DNA of 64,000 nucleotides, taken from the NCBI GenBank assembly GCA_031310005.1, contig CM062384.1, forward strand, positions 1,922,001 through 1,986,000. The letters are read 5' to 3'. The notes beneath the pieces are model-generated. The model did not search any database and had not been told where the DNA came from. It was given only the letters and a program-made list of their open reading frames with translations. Below, in pieces: positions 10,583 through 21,330 of this stretch (position 1 is the first letter of the stretch; every line of letters begins with the position of its first letter). The position numbers and the translations under genes are program-made. This DNA is from Dactylellina haptotyla. Its lineage: Eukaryota; Ascomycota; Orbiliomycetes; Orbiliales; Orbiliaceae.

Positions 10583-12936
10583 TCAACCTTGCACACTCCC
10601 ATTACCAAGATATGGGTCCTGAACGCTCATATTCCCACCGTTTGGTCCTTGCATGCCCTTATTATAATAGCTCCATCCCTCGAACAGGTGTTGGTCGCTC
10701 TCGGACAGGTGGTTGCCTTCGATGACACTGTCGGCGGGAGCCTCCCCGGTGAATTCGGGGGAGAAATTAGTGGTGTCGAGAGCATTTTCCTGGAATCTTG
10801 TCAGTACGTGATGCATGCACCGAACGAAATGGATACCTACAACAGCGGGTTTGAAGCTAGGCTGGATTTTCTTATGCACCAATCGCTTCCAGTCGACACT
10901 ATCAAAAAATTTGTGGTTTTTGATCTCGGCGGCTCCGTTTGCACCTAATCTCTTAGTAGGGTCACGGTTTAAGAGCTTCTCTAAAAGGTCCCTCGCATCT
11001 GGAGGGACGATATCAGGGCCAGGGAACAATAGAGGGTCCTGGAGGATTTTGCGATACATCTCGTTCGTGTTCTCATCATAGAAAGGTGGCAAGCCTGTCA
11101 ACATTTCATATAGTAAAACACCCAAAGTCCACCAGTCCACCGTTTTCGTGTATCCTTGCGACAAAAGCAACTCCGGAGCAATATATTCGGGGGTACCGCA
11201 GAAGGCTATTTTCGGTTAGATAAGCATACAACTATGAGAAAGCGAGACCTTACTATTTGTTTTATCGTCCTCCTTCATGTTTAATTTGCAAAGACCGAAA
11301 TCACATAATGCGATGTGGCCAGTGTAATCGAGTAGGATATTTTCAGGTTTAAGATCCCGATAAATAACGTTGAATCCGTGCAAACACTCCAAAGCGCATA
11401 ACAATTCCGCAGTATAAAACCTCGAACGATTTATATCGAAACGGCCTTCCCTTTGGAGATGATGAAATAGCTCTCCCCCGTTGACAAAAGCTAATACGAG
11501 GTAAAGTTTCTCAGGCGACTGGAACGAGAATTTCAACGGGACAATAAAGGGATTATCAATCTGTGCCAGCACCGTCCTTTCGGCAAGAGTGTGTGTCACT
11601 TCCGATCTGTTTATAATATGATGTTTCCGTATTGTTTTAAGAGCGTAGATACGCTTAGTATCTTTCTTCCTAGTTTTGGTTCATGACAATCAGCAGGTAC
11701 AATGATGATAGGACATAATTTTCGGGTACATACCTGACTTGCATGACTTTTCCAAAACTCCCTTTACCGACAACTTTGAGCAAATCAAAATCTTCAATCG
11801 TGAGAGGTTTATTCTAAGAAAGAAGAAAAGGGGGAGAGGGGTCAGCAGGAAAGGTCAGAATTTATGCTCCGCGAACGTGGGAGCTCGTACCGGATTCGCA
11901 ACGTAATCGAGCCCAATCCTGACGCTACCGCTGCCAAATCCGAGATCGACCCAGTCGATCCCTGCGTGGCCAGGTTGCGGTGTCTGGGAAGATGATTTGG
12001 ATTTCGAGGTAGTCTGCGCGCTAGATTCCTCGAATCGAGGCTGCACTTTGCAACTTCCTACGAATATGTCGTTCTCTCTGTTGTTACCCGTGCTGGTTGG
12101 GTTTCTTAGAAAGAGTTGCACTGTAAGGTCTGTTTCTCTCGATACATCAAATTTGTACTGATTGTGAGGTGGGTCGTAAATTGGCGCTGATGGAGCAGAG
12201 GACTTTGGAGACGCGGTGATAAAGACTTCGCACTTGTCGAATTCGACAACACAATAAGGGAGATACCGGGGATGGATTCCTACGGTATGGGTGTAGCCGG
12301 TTCCTGGCCGGGACGAAGCAGTCCCAGGGCGAGAGCTATTAGTCACAGAGCCCGCCATTCGGGCTTGTGAGGAGGCAGGACGCATGGAACTCAAGGATCC
12401 GGCAGCACCGGGGCTGAGGCCAGCTGGCGCATTCGGGACGACCGGGAGCGTGAGACCTTTGGCTTCATAGAGAGTAAACACAAGCAGGCCAGGCTTGACA
12501 GTCGAAGTGAGTTGGTTGTTTCCCGTCATTGTGGAATCAACTGACGACGGAGTCGGCGATGTTTTAAGAGATGCTGGGGTGATTGTGGAGGTGGAAGAAG
12601 ATCGAGAGGCCGTGGAGCTTGGTGATGGAGTGGAGAGGTGGGTCTCCTTTAATTCTGTCGTGGGGAGGAGGTGGTTAGTTTTATCATATGGGGTGTAGAA
12701 AGGAGATTCCGTGCAGCAGCCACGTCGGCGAATGGGAAAGGCAAACGGATGGCAATCAAAACTATTGTGGTAAGTGGAAAGGGACTGGTAGAGGAGAGGG
12801 GGGGAGTTGCTGGCGTATAAATAAGCTGGGCAGCAGCCCGGGGTCCGGCGGCCAGTTGAAACCCCTGACTTGCACTTGAAATGTCTGAATGGAGTGGAGA
12901 TGAGATGCACTTACTTTTCGTGAGTTTCCACGACAT
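10583..12936 (-). CDS. ypkA: Ypk1/YpkA-type AGC serine/threonine kinase
   Basis: AGC-family kinase that in other fungi acts below TORC2 and sphingolipid-sensing kinases. Exons: 12936-12915, 12654-11891, 11813-11734, 11669-11254, 11205-10841, 10789-10583; 617 residues. The start MSWKLTK, joined to KLKETHLS over the first intron, matches the family's N-terminus. Residues 45-250 resemble the family's C2-like region (KPGLLVFTLYEAKG, YVVEF-type strands, LFLRNP). The kinase domain has the Gly loop GKGSFGKV (278-285), Lys300, YRDLKPEN with Asp394, DFG at 412 and activation-loop Thr428 in NTFCGTPEY. The hydrophobic motif FEGWSYY (about 585-591) is present, but the last 60 residues are diverged from the usual tail. 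An in-frame ATG at 12981 could add 15 residues. The 51-nt intron 10790-10840 is stop-free and a multiple of three, so its retention would insert 17 residues between kinase domain and tail. Confidence 0.9.
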
Positions 12937-13759
12937 GGCCGAAGGTAGGTCTCTGAGCGATCGGTGCCTCCTTTTATCCAATTAATGTCGGAACTTAGAT
13001 ATGTATAAGATCGAAGAGCAGTGTTTACCCTGGACAGCTGATGCCCGGCCCGAGTTGCTGCTGATATACGTATAGGTATACGTATCTGTTATACTGAAGC
13101 TTTGTGGATAGAATTAGCTGGAAGTATTCTTTCCTCGTTGTGGATTGTGGCTGATGCAAGGAGTTCGATCCACCTCTTGAGAGAGGTTCCTGGAAGATGG
13201 AGGAGCTGCTGGTGCTGGCAGATTCGCAGGTAAGCACCAGACCAAAAAGTGCAGTTGTGATATAGTGGCAGAGAAAAGGCAGGGAAAAGTGAAGCCGAGA
13301 TAGCGATGGGACAAGAGAAGTGGGGATAGGAGGAGGCGGAGGGGGAGGTGGTGGTTGTGGAGGAGAAGGAGGAGCGAGCGGCGAAGAGGCGGTGTTGACA
13401 GGTAGCTAACCACGGACAACACATCTTGGTGCCCAAAAAGACCTTCTCCTGAGACCTACAGCAGCGAACAAAAATCTGTGATAGAGGATATCTTCCGACG
13501 CAGAAAAAAAGCGAAATAGTATTTCTACGGTAGTGGGGATTGAAGGAAAAGAAGAACAAACCCCATACAGATATGTGCCGGGCGGGCAGTCGTGGGATAT
13601 GCACAGCAAACAAACCCTACTAATCTCCCACAACCGCGTGTTTACAGACATACCCACACCCATGGTTATTTATAAATGAGATAATATGTACATATATACG
13701 AGAGAGGGATGACGATGACAAGAAGCTAGCGCCTATATTTTCCTTCCAGATTCGAGTTT
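12937..13759. promoter_or_regulatory. Upstream region of ypkA, downstream of mrp51
   Basis: About 0.8 kb holding the ypkA promoter and leader (read leftward) and the mrp51 3' region. On the ypkA coding strand it is pyrimidine-rich (CTCC/TTCC tracts near 13270-13380), typical of fungal leaders. Open frames here translate to low-complexity Ser/Leu/Pro protein and are not called as genes. Confidence 0.5.
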
Positions 13760-15106
13760 CTACTCTTGCTTCTTCTCGTCGTTTAAAAATTCAAGCAACG
13801 AAAGCATACGCTCCATCTGCACTGTCTCGTTCGGCATCTTGCCTCTGGAGTCTACTAGCGGGCTGGCAGGGGAGCTAGCCCGTTTTGTCACCGATTCAAA
13901 GCTCGCCCGGCTTCTCTCAAGGTTGTTCTGTTGCTGGTATTTCTCTGTTGTTTTCCCGATTAGTTCGTTGTATAGCTGGGTGGGGGCGATCCTATCGAGG
14001 TCGATGGATATCTTGCCCTTGTGGTCGAGATTGGCGGACAGTGGTACCACCCTGATAACGCGGGAGACAGAGTAGGCGTTATCAGGTGTATCGCGTGTCG
14101 AGCTTTCGTGCTGAGCGAATTGGACGATGCCACCGATTACGTAGAATGTCCGTCTACGATAGAGGGTTTGGTCTTTGCTATCGAGCTTGTGGATCAATCT
14201 AGCTGGGACCTCTCTGTTCTGATTGGGTCCATGCTCGGGATGGTTTTCTAGGTACGAAGAATCCAAAATGTAATGCAAGCCGGCCGAAGGGTGGACCATC
14301 ATGGGGACTTGGCGTAGAGGTATTTGGAGAAACTCGCGGACTACGTTGAACGCCTGGATTGAGTCGAATCGAACAGATTTCAGGTGACCGCCGCGAGGAC
14401 TGACAGGGAAATTAGGAACTAATTGCGGTGTGGAAGGGCTGGAAACAGGCGATTGCGATGTTCCGGAAGCCGGCTCTTCGGCCGCAGCGGCGCCGTTTAT
14501 GGGGGACGGTGCCTCAACGACGTTGTTGTTTGCAGGGGGTGGGGGCGGGGCAAACCACATGTCGGCAAACTTCTCGAATTCTCGTCTCCTTGGGATGAGC
14601 TTCTTGGTGACGAAAGTCTTGAGTTCTCCCGGTGTCATATGTTGGACGAACTTCTCCCTGTAGCCCCAGACGGGTTCTGTGGCTTGTTTTGCGAAGACCT
14701 GGGGAAACTCGCTGTCCTGGGAAGATGAGGCGGTAGCGTCGAAATGGAATGCGGAGGTAAATTTATTTGCGGAGGCATCGCGCAAACCCAAGGGGATGTC
14801 CATTTCCTGCCATTTCTTGAGAGTGAGGACGGTGTCGTGGGAGGATTCGATTTTAGTCATGTGCTCCATCGTGTCGATGTTATTGTACCTGATGTAAGTG
14901 CTTTCGACTTTGCGGGGGATGGGGCGTTTGAGGCCCCAGTCACCTCTGCGGCGGGAGGAATCCGGGGTAGTGATGGCCTGGTGGGTGGGATAGGGTAGAC
15001 GGTAGAGCTGGGAATCGGAGAGGGTCTGGCTGAGGGGGGGAGGCATGGCCATGAGCCGCGACTGGCGGATCAGGTTTGCGGTGGGGCCGAGGCCTTTGGA
15101 GGACAT
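13760..15106 (-). CDS. mrp51: Mitochondrial small-subunit ribosomal protein Mrp51
   Basis: Single-exon gene of 448 residues. It is recognised as the fungal Mrp51 family, a mitoribosomal small-subunit protein that in yeast also supports translation of certain mitochondrial mRNAs. The N-terminus MSSKGLGPTANLIRQSRLM is basic with hydroxyl and hydrophobic residues and no acids, as for a matrix-targeting peptide. Then come the conserved RRGDWGLKRP(I)P segment and TYIRYNNIDTMEHMTKIES. The middle is a Pro/Ala/Ser-rich insertion; the C-terminal part holds HPSAGLHYILDSSYLENHP. Start chosen at 15106 because it is the first ATG in frame. The frame stays open upstream through His- and Ala-coding repeats (15118-15242), but only a TTG is available there. 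Divergent from the DUF5672 gene. Confidence 0.85.
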   Translation of the reverse strand: MSSKGLGPTANLIRQSRLMAMPPPLSQTLSDSQLYRLPYPTHQAITTPDSSRRRGDWGLKRPIPRKVESTYIRYNNIDTMEHMTKIESSHDTVLTLKKWQEMDIPLGLRDASANKFTSAFHFDATASSSQDSEFPQVFAKQATEPVWGYREKFVQHMTPGELKTFVTKKLIPRRREFEKFADMWFAPPPPPANNNVVEAPSPINGAAAAEEPASGTSQSPVSSPSTPQLVPNFPVSPRGGHLKSVRFDSIQAFNVVREFLQIPLRQVPMMVHPSAGLHYILDSSYLENHPEHGPNQNREVPARLIHKLDSKDQTLYRRRTFYVIGGIVQFAQHESSTRDTPDNAYSVSRVIRVVPLSANLDHKGKISIDLDRIAPTQLYNELIGKTTEKYQQQNNLERSRASFESVTKRASSPASPLVDSRGKMPNETVQMERMLSLLEFLNDEKKQE

Positions 15107-15769
15107 GTTGACGGACGCTGCTGCTGCTGCTGCTGCTGCTGCTCTAGTTCCCAGCCCCGCGGTGGAGGGCGTCCCGAGGGGGGAGGGGAGGAGGATGATG
15201 CGATGGTGATGATATTGCTGGTGGTGGTGGTGGTGGTGGTGGCAGTCGGCTTTTGTCGTTGATATGCACAAGGAAAAAAAAATAGCAAGCGAATGCTTTA
15301 TTTAGCAGGCGTGCCGAGTGCGGTTAGCCTGTCGCAGCTTGCTGTCAGCCCCCGGCCCCCCAGCCCAGCTAATTAACCACTAGTTTCTGGTCCTTCCTCA
15401 GGTAGCTGCTTGAGTACCAGCCGGGGGTTAGTTCGAAGTGAGGTTACTCTGACGTTAAAATCGGTGTGCCAGTTGGAGAAAGTGACCTGTGTCAGCTCCG
15501 GCGGCCGTGTTTGGGCGGTTCTCCTTTTCGAAATTCCTCCCCTTTCCCTTCCTCACCAGCACCTCCAGCACCTCCAGCACCAACATCACCAACATCACCA
15601 TCGCATTCCCCTCCTCCTCCTCCTCCCCTCCCGTACAGGCACCTTGCCGTTCTGTCGTACATCCTTGTTATCTGTTATCTCAACTGAACGCCACGGTCTC
15701 TCTCCGTTTCCAACTGCAGTCAGCTCGTGGACGGGCGTTGCTGTCAGCACAATCCGCCACGTGTGTGCC
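15107..15769. promoter_or_regulatory. Divergent promoter, mrp51 / DUF5672 gene
   Basis: The 663-nt intergenic segment serves two genes read outward. It carries two trinucleotide tracts on the mrp51 side, (CTG)n at 15118-15143 and (GGT)n at 15219-15242, and a CCTCC/ACCAACATC-rich stretch (15540-15610) on the other. No specific factor site is assigned. Confidence 0.5.
15118..15242. repeat. Two trinucleotide tracts, (CTG)n and (GGT)n
   Basis: About nine CTG units at 15118-15143 and about eight GGT units at 15219-15242, separated by GC-rich sequence. Read on the minus strand in the mrp51 frame they would code for Ala and His runs, but they lie upstream of the first ATG and so belong to the leader. 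Confidence 0.85.
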
Positions 15770-17039
15770 ATGAATTCCAACAGCTGGCCCAAGGACTTCT
15801 CCGTCCGATATGACAGCCTCCGAGACAACATCTCCGGCCTAAAGCCCTGGAACAGAAGGCTGCTCTTTTTGCTCCCCCCGCTCCTCATCTTCTCCTGGGT
15901 TGTTTTTCTCTTCAACCCACTCAACGCCGGCCCCGGTGCCATCGAATCCCAGATCGTCGACAGCCCCTCCACCTTCACCTCCCTCACCTTTGATGATGTC
16001 GTTTCTTCACCGTCTACCAGTCTACCCTCCGAGCCGTCGCAACCAGCCGTTCCCGATCTCTCCCTTGGATCAGGAATAATTGAGCAAAAGTCCGAAATCC
16101 TGAACTTCAACAAGTCCAAGGTCGCCCTATTGATCGAAGATCGCCCCCTCGGTCAGCTCGCGCCCCTCATGCTGCATATGATCAATGTTGTTCCACCGGA
16201 TTGGTCCTTTAGATTTTACGGCTCCCAAAAATCGATCGATCATCTCAACCACTCACTCCCCATCCAGATGTGGGAGCGGCTCGGTAAACTGACCATGGAG
16301 CTTGTCCCCAGCAATCTCACACTTCACGGCCAACAAGAACTGAGCAAAACATTCACGAACCTCTGGTTCTATGAAACTCTGCTGGCGCCAGCCGAATACC
16401 TTCTCGTTTTCCAGACCGACAGCGTTATGTGTGCCAACAGTGGCATGAACTTGAACGACTGGTTGCATTTCGACTGGGTCGGCGCACCGTGGTAGGTTTA
16501 ATATCGGGTATTTTCTAATTCCATGGACTTTAACATGTTGACAATCTTTTATAGGGCCAAAGATTCCAACTATGGCGGTAACGGTGGGCTCTCTCTCAGA
16601 AGAGTCAAGCCAATCATCGAGTTACTGAAACGGGAATCACGACCAGATGGCCATCCGGAGCTGGAGGATCTGTGGCTTTGCAATCGATTGGCAAAGATGC
16701 CCAATGTCAACATGGCAAATGGCACAATCGAGGCACAGTTCTCGGTCGAAGCTGTCTGGCACGAACGACCTATGGGGTAAGCCGATAAATACCGTACTAG
16801 ATCTGGCTATTCATTGGATGGCAGCTAACTCGGCTTCAATGCACAACAGGTACCACACCGGCTGGTCCGGGGCCCGTCTTCCTGGAGACGTCTGGGGAAC
16901 AGCAGAAAAGAGGAAACACATTTACGACTACTGCCCTGAGATGAAGATGACTGTATCGATGAAATTGGAACGCGAAGGATGTGATGATAAGCGGAAACGA
17001 GACGAGGAGTCTGTTTGGGAAAGTATCGCAGCTTTTTAG
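15770..17039 (+). CDS. DUF5672 type II membrane protein, putative glycosyltransferase
   Basis: Exons: 15770-16491, 16555-16776, 16850-17039; 377 residues. After a basic N-terminal tail there is one hydrophobic segment (about residues 25-46, LLFLLPPLLIFSWVVFLF) that should act as a signal anchor, leaving the rest in the lumen. The domain that follows has KVALLIEDRPLGQLAPLMLH, LWFYETLLAPAEYLLVFQTDSVMC, DWVGAPW and NGGLSLRR. This is the pattern of DUF5672, a family thought to be glycosyltransferases; the FQTDS motif looks like a nucleotide-sugar or metal-binding acidic pair. Later segments are HPELEDLWLCN and FSVEAVWHERPMG. Substrate unknown. The start is the ATG just before NSNSWPKDF; an earlier open frame lacks ATG. 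Confidence 0.85.
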
Positions 17040-18602
17040 CATCGGAAATAGAATCACGACACACAGCGTCTTGGCTGGTCATTTCCTGTCTTTCTTCCTC
17101 GTTTTCTTTGTTTTCTTATTTTTCTTCCTCCTCTTCTTTTAGAATGAAAAAGTATTATTATATACATTTATATATATATAATTCTGCGGTTGGCCTGTTT
17201 GATGTTTATATCTTATCCCATCTTCTATGTATTGTATTTTTAACATGATGATATTTCTCTCCTGTTTGAACATGTTTCTAGTGTTACCCCCAACAATTGA
17301 TTGTTTATTACCAGCCTCACTTTGTCACCATTAGTTCCACAGAATGCTTTTCGCCTGCTGTTGTGGTGGTGTTTTGATTGGTGGGGGTTGGAACGGAAGC
17401 CAAAGGGTTCCAGAGGCGAGCATACCCGAGCAGGTACTGCTGACCGTGAGGTCGCGAGCTTGCTTTGATCCTTGCTTTCTTGTGTGCATGGTGCTTGTTT
17501 AGCCCGGGTTCAACCTTGGAGGCAGGCGCGTTCGCACGCACCGTGATTTCCTGAGTATTTGCGGAGTCGAGGGGAAAGCAAAAATGGAATAGCTAAGTTA
17601 AGTAAGTACTTAAGTACTTACTCAATAGATGGAATTGAAAAAGAGGGAGCAGGTGGGTAGGAGGGTAGAGAGCTAGTAGAAGTCGGGGTGCTGGGCGACT
17701 GAAATTGGCTGAGGATCGATCGTGCCAATGAAAGGGACGGGGCAGCGATGGTCTCTGAGACGGGCTCGGCTGGTGTGCCAATAAGCACGGCGCCGGCGTT
17801 GCTTGGCTGCCCAACTGGGGCTACGGCCGCTGCACCGGCTGCACGCTGACATCACCACGCCCGCCAGCACCCACCGGCACGCCCACCAGCACGCTCGAGC
17901 GGCGGGCCTAGACCGCCTCTCAACCACACGGCACGCTCCCTCCCTCCACCTCGATCAAAACAACATCGACCGGCCGGACAGCTGCATCCTCTCTGCCTGT
18001 CCTCCCCTTCCGTCCTTCCTTCTTTCGTTCTTTCGTTCATTCGTTCCTTCGTTTCTTCGTTCCTTCGTTTCTTCGTTCCTTCTTTCCTTCCTTCCTTCAG
18101 CCTAGCCTATTTACTTATTCGCTCGACTTGTTTACTGGACCAATCTTACTCGTAGCCATCAGCCATAGCATCATATCTCGCTTGTTGGCAACGTCCCTTC
18201 TCTTTTTCTTCTTCCTCTTCCTCTTCTTCTTCCTTACCCGTCAAATTTAAATACACTATCTTCACCGCCCATCCTTCTCTGATTCATTCGCGGCTACGTC
18301 TATGCCAAATTCGTACTAGATATCCAGCCTGGCCAGGTAGATTGTGTCCCGACCGATTTCACCGCACCCAGCTAACGTTAATCGACCTCCGCCTATACGC
18401 CAGCTCAGCCCCTCCTCGGCACCGTCCGCATCTCGACCTTCTCTGTCTCTCTCTCTCTCTCTCTCCCCATCTCGTCCTCCCCTCTCAGCATCTCGCAAAT
18501 ACAAGTACCCTATATATAGATGTTAATCAAAGGATAAATCAACAAACAATAATTATAAAAATAATCATAATACATATATATATATACATTTTTTAACCAA
18601 TC
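17040..18602. other. Intergenic region with pyrimidine-rich leader of the PAS gene
   Basis: About 1.6 kb. The left part holds the DUF5672 gene 3' region. The right part is strongly CT-rich (TTCG/TTCC repeats 18012-18098, CTTCTTC near 18200-18235, TCTCTC near 18443-18465), typical of a long fungal promoter and leader. A 74-codon minus-strand frame at 17317-17541 is basic and Thr/Lys-rich but shows no recognised family, so it is not called. Confidence 0.5.
18012..18098 (+). repeat. Imperfect (TTCG/TTCC/TTCT)n tetranucleotide tract
   Basis: About 20 tandem tetranucleotides of the form TTCN, mixing TTCG, TTCC, TTCT and one TTCA. It lies in the presumed promoter of the PAS gene, 500 bases before its start. 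Confidence 0.85.
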
Positions 18603-20300
18603 ATGAGTGCGAGTTCGAGTACCACAACTCCCTCCGTCATGGAAAAAACCTTTATAACCATGCACGATCTGAGTTCCGGTAGGTTCCTCTCGGCTTCGGA
18701 TACCCCGCCTGGTCCAAATATTTCGGATGTGGTCTCTAACATTCCCCTTCCTCCTCCCTTCCCGTCCAGAGGCTCGCATCGTCTATGCCTCGGCTTCCGT
18801 AGCAGATGTGCTGGGTTACCCGCCTGAAGAGGTTGTTGGGCTATCTTGTTTCGACTTTTTCCATCCCGACGAACTGCCCTTTGCCAGAAAAGTACACACT
18901 CGCGGAATCCATCTCGACAGAGCTGCCGTGCTTGTCTACTGCCGGGTCAAACACAAGGACGGCCGCTTCATTCACTGCGAGACTATATTCAGTGTCGTGT
19001 ACGACGTATTTGTTGCCGCCACCACTCTCCATGTCCAAACGAGCAAAAGCCAAGGTCGGTTCTTTATCCTCCCCAATTCTTATCTGTGGCGCGAAGAAGA
19101 GGGGGGAAAAAGGGGGAAAAGGGAGAAGAAAGCGAAAATAAAAAAGTCCTCGTATACTGAAGATGTCGTAAACTAGGCCGCGCTCTGACTGCCCCTGTGA
19201 TCCGACGGGTCTTCTCCTCTTCACCCAACGATCCTCGCTACCACATGCTCACCCATCTCTCCACTAAGTTTCGTATGGGGCTCCCGCCGGACGAGGGAAC
19301 TCACGAGCCTCGTGTCGCCTTGATCTTGAACCGGTTCACCAGGACATTGACGGTCCTATACGCCTCCCATGCATCTTCTTCTATATTCGGAATATCGCCA
19401 GAGGAACTGACTGGGAAGAGTTTCTTCGAATGCATTCAGGAAAATTGTCTCCAAGATGCAGTGGATGCGCTGGAAAGGGCGAAAGAAAACGACTCCATAG
19501 CATATTTGAGATTTCAATGGAGAGATCCTACAGGCGGCGCCGCTCAGCAACATGAGATATCGGCCCCAGCCCCAGCCCCAGCCCCACGCCCTCTTCGACG
19601 GTCGCAGAGAATTAGTTCTCAAGCGAAGCGGAAACTGGGCACTGACGATACCGAAACCGTTACCGCGTCGTCTGTCAGACCCTCTAAGCGTCGTGGTGCG
19701 ATCGATAGAGACGAAATTGTATCGGCATCCGAGAGTGGACCATCAAGGCTAGCGGCAGGAAGCAGCTCCGCTCAGCAATCAGGCCCAGGCGCTTCTGCGG
19801 CTGCTCCCACACTAGAGGCTTCTCCCGCCAGAGAAGTAGAAGCGGTTGTTTCGTGCACATCTGACGGACTAGTTGTCATTCTTAGACAAGCGCGGCCTCT
19901 TATTCCGAAGCCACTTCACAACGTCCCCAACGGCATCTTCGCATCCCCGTGGGCTCCGGTGCCTTTGGTCCCCAGTGTGGAGAATGCTCCCGACAAGACA
20001 CGCGAGATCAGTTTTATGGAAGCGATCCGGGAGGTGGCGGTTTTTGCTTGGAGCTTGCGACAACTTGGCGGCGAGATCATCAGCCCAGATGGCGAAGGTC
20101 CTGCTGCGTTTAGCGAAAGCAAGACTGATGCGGTTGCTGAGGGCTCGAATAAAGGGAAGGCGAAAGCCTCCCATGACAGCAAAATCCCAGAAATTAAGGA
20201 CTCGTCATCTTCAGGTGCACAGGCAGCAACAGAAGATGCTCCGAAGCGAGAAGCACGAGGTCGCCAAAAGAACAACACGCGAAGGCAGTCTCGTCGTTAG
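18603..20300 (+). CDS. Fungal PAS domain protein (two PAS modules)
   Basis: Exons: 18603-18678, 18770-19054, 19177-20300; 494 residues. The first PAS follows the N-terminal MEKTFITMHDLSS: ARIVYASASVADVLGYPPEEVVG, then FDFFHPDELPFAR and CRVKHKDGRFIHCE. The second, after RRVFSSSPNDPRYHMLTHLS, has RTLTVLYASHASSSIFG, GKSFFECIQENCLQDAV and AYLRFQWRDP. The C-terminal half is low complexity with basic KR clusters (RRSQRISSQAKRK) that could be nuclear signals. PAS domains sense small ligands or mediate protein contacts. There is no kinase, GATA or LOV cysteine motif, so this is not a WC-1 photoreceptor. Proteins of this two-PAS layout occur across filamentous ascomycetes with no assigned role. Confidence 0.85.
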
Positions 20301-21330
20301 ATGTACAAAGGTAGGCAGGCGCGGTGACGAGTCTTATTTATTTGGTCATTTATATTTTATTTTCTCGGTATATATTATCGCCAGCTTGTTCAATTTATTT
20401 TTATATATTAATATTACTAGTATTCTTGTAATCAAGTACCTGGGTGCATGCTATCAACAATATATCGCCGTACCCTATTTGCTTGAGCGTCTTTGCTGTC
20501 AGATCCATATGTATAGTATTGCTTGAGCGATTCCTGACCCTAGGCCTATCAATCCATAAATTTATAAACGCCTTATAATTAAGATTCAAGGGCATGTTTG
20601 TTTGGTCTATCGTGCAGCCTGCTCGCGAGTTGGCTCCCAATTGATCTCACGCGTTTAGATGGCAGGACAACATCAGCCAGTAAGCGGAAGCTAAGCGGAA
20701 GCTCTCACGAGAGAGAGAGAGTATGGGGTTGCAGGGGCGTAGGTTTCAGAAATGCTCCGCATCAGATTCTGGTTGTAGAGTCTCGCGTCGGGTGTGGGGA
20801 TTCAGCATGTGATAGCGAGCCGTATAGCGTCATGGCCGCGGAAAGCACCCGACGTGCCTCATCACGCACATGAAAAGGTATTTCCCATACGGAGCCAGGG
20901 CAGGGGTTCCGTCCATGCTGGCCATGCCATCGGCGTCGGAGGGACCATGGGTGCCATGCTCTTGCAGGTTGGGCAGCTTTGTGGGGAAGAAGAGTCGGCC
21001 AGCCGAGGCACAAAACTGGCCCAGGTGCGAATGGTCTTCCCGCCGCATGCGAACGCAAGATGTCCGCCAGAGCTAACCAGCCTCGAACCGAGAAAATGCT
21101 TTAAATACAACCACGGCAATCCCGAGGATGAACAGAGGCCATTTCCTCCGTTAGCCGTCCTCTTTTCTCCATCTGGTGCCACTTACTTTCTCTCCATTCT
21201 CTCCATTCTCTCCATTCTTTCCCTCCTTCTCCTCCACCGCAACCCCCAGAACAAATCGGAGAAAGAACAGGACTGTTATATTGGAACATATTTTAGAGCC
21301 GACCCAAGACAGAGAGACATATAGCCCACG
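20301..21330. other. Intergenic region, PAS gene 3' end and fox2 promoter
   Basis: About 1 kb. The left part is AT-rich (presumed 3' UTR of the PAS gene). The right part holds the fox2 promoter. Overlapping open frames at 20760-21320 on both strands have no recognised motif and a TCTCCATTC repeat close to the fox2 start, so no gene is called. Confidence 0.5.

Noticed and set aside
13089-13613. 174-codon minus-strand frame upstream of the Ypk kinase
   Set aside because: Low-complexity Ser/Leu/Pro translation with no motif; it is in the pyrimidine-rich leader and promoter.
17317-17541. Basic 74-codon minus-strand frame, briefly compared with small ribosomal proteins
   Set aside because: The sequence does not follow any ribosomal protein I know beyond a short GLNKHH stretch.
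18603-20300. PAS protein as a White Collar-type light receptor
   Set aside because: No LOV flavin-binding cysteine motif and no GATA zinc finger; only two plain PAS modules.
20762-21324. Overlapping frames on both strands upstream of fox2
   Set aside because: Mutually overlapping, without motifs or splice partners, and they occupy the fox2 promoter.
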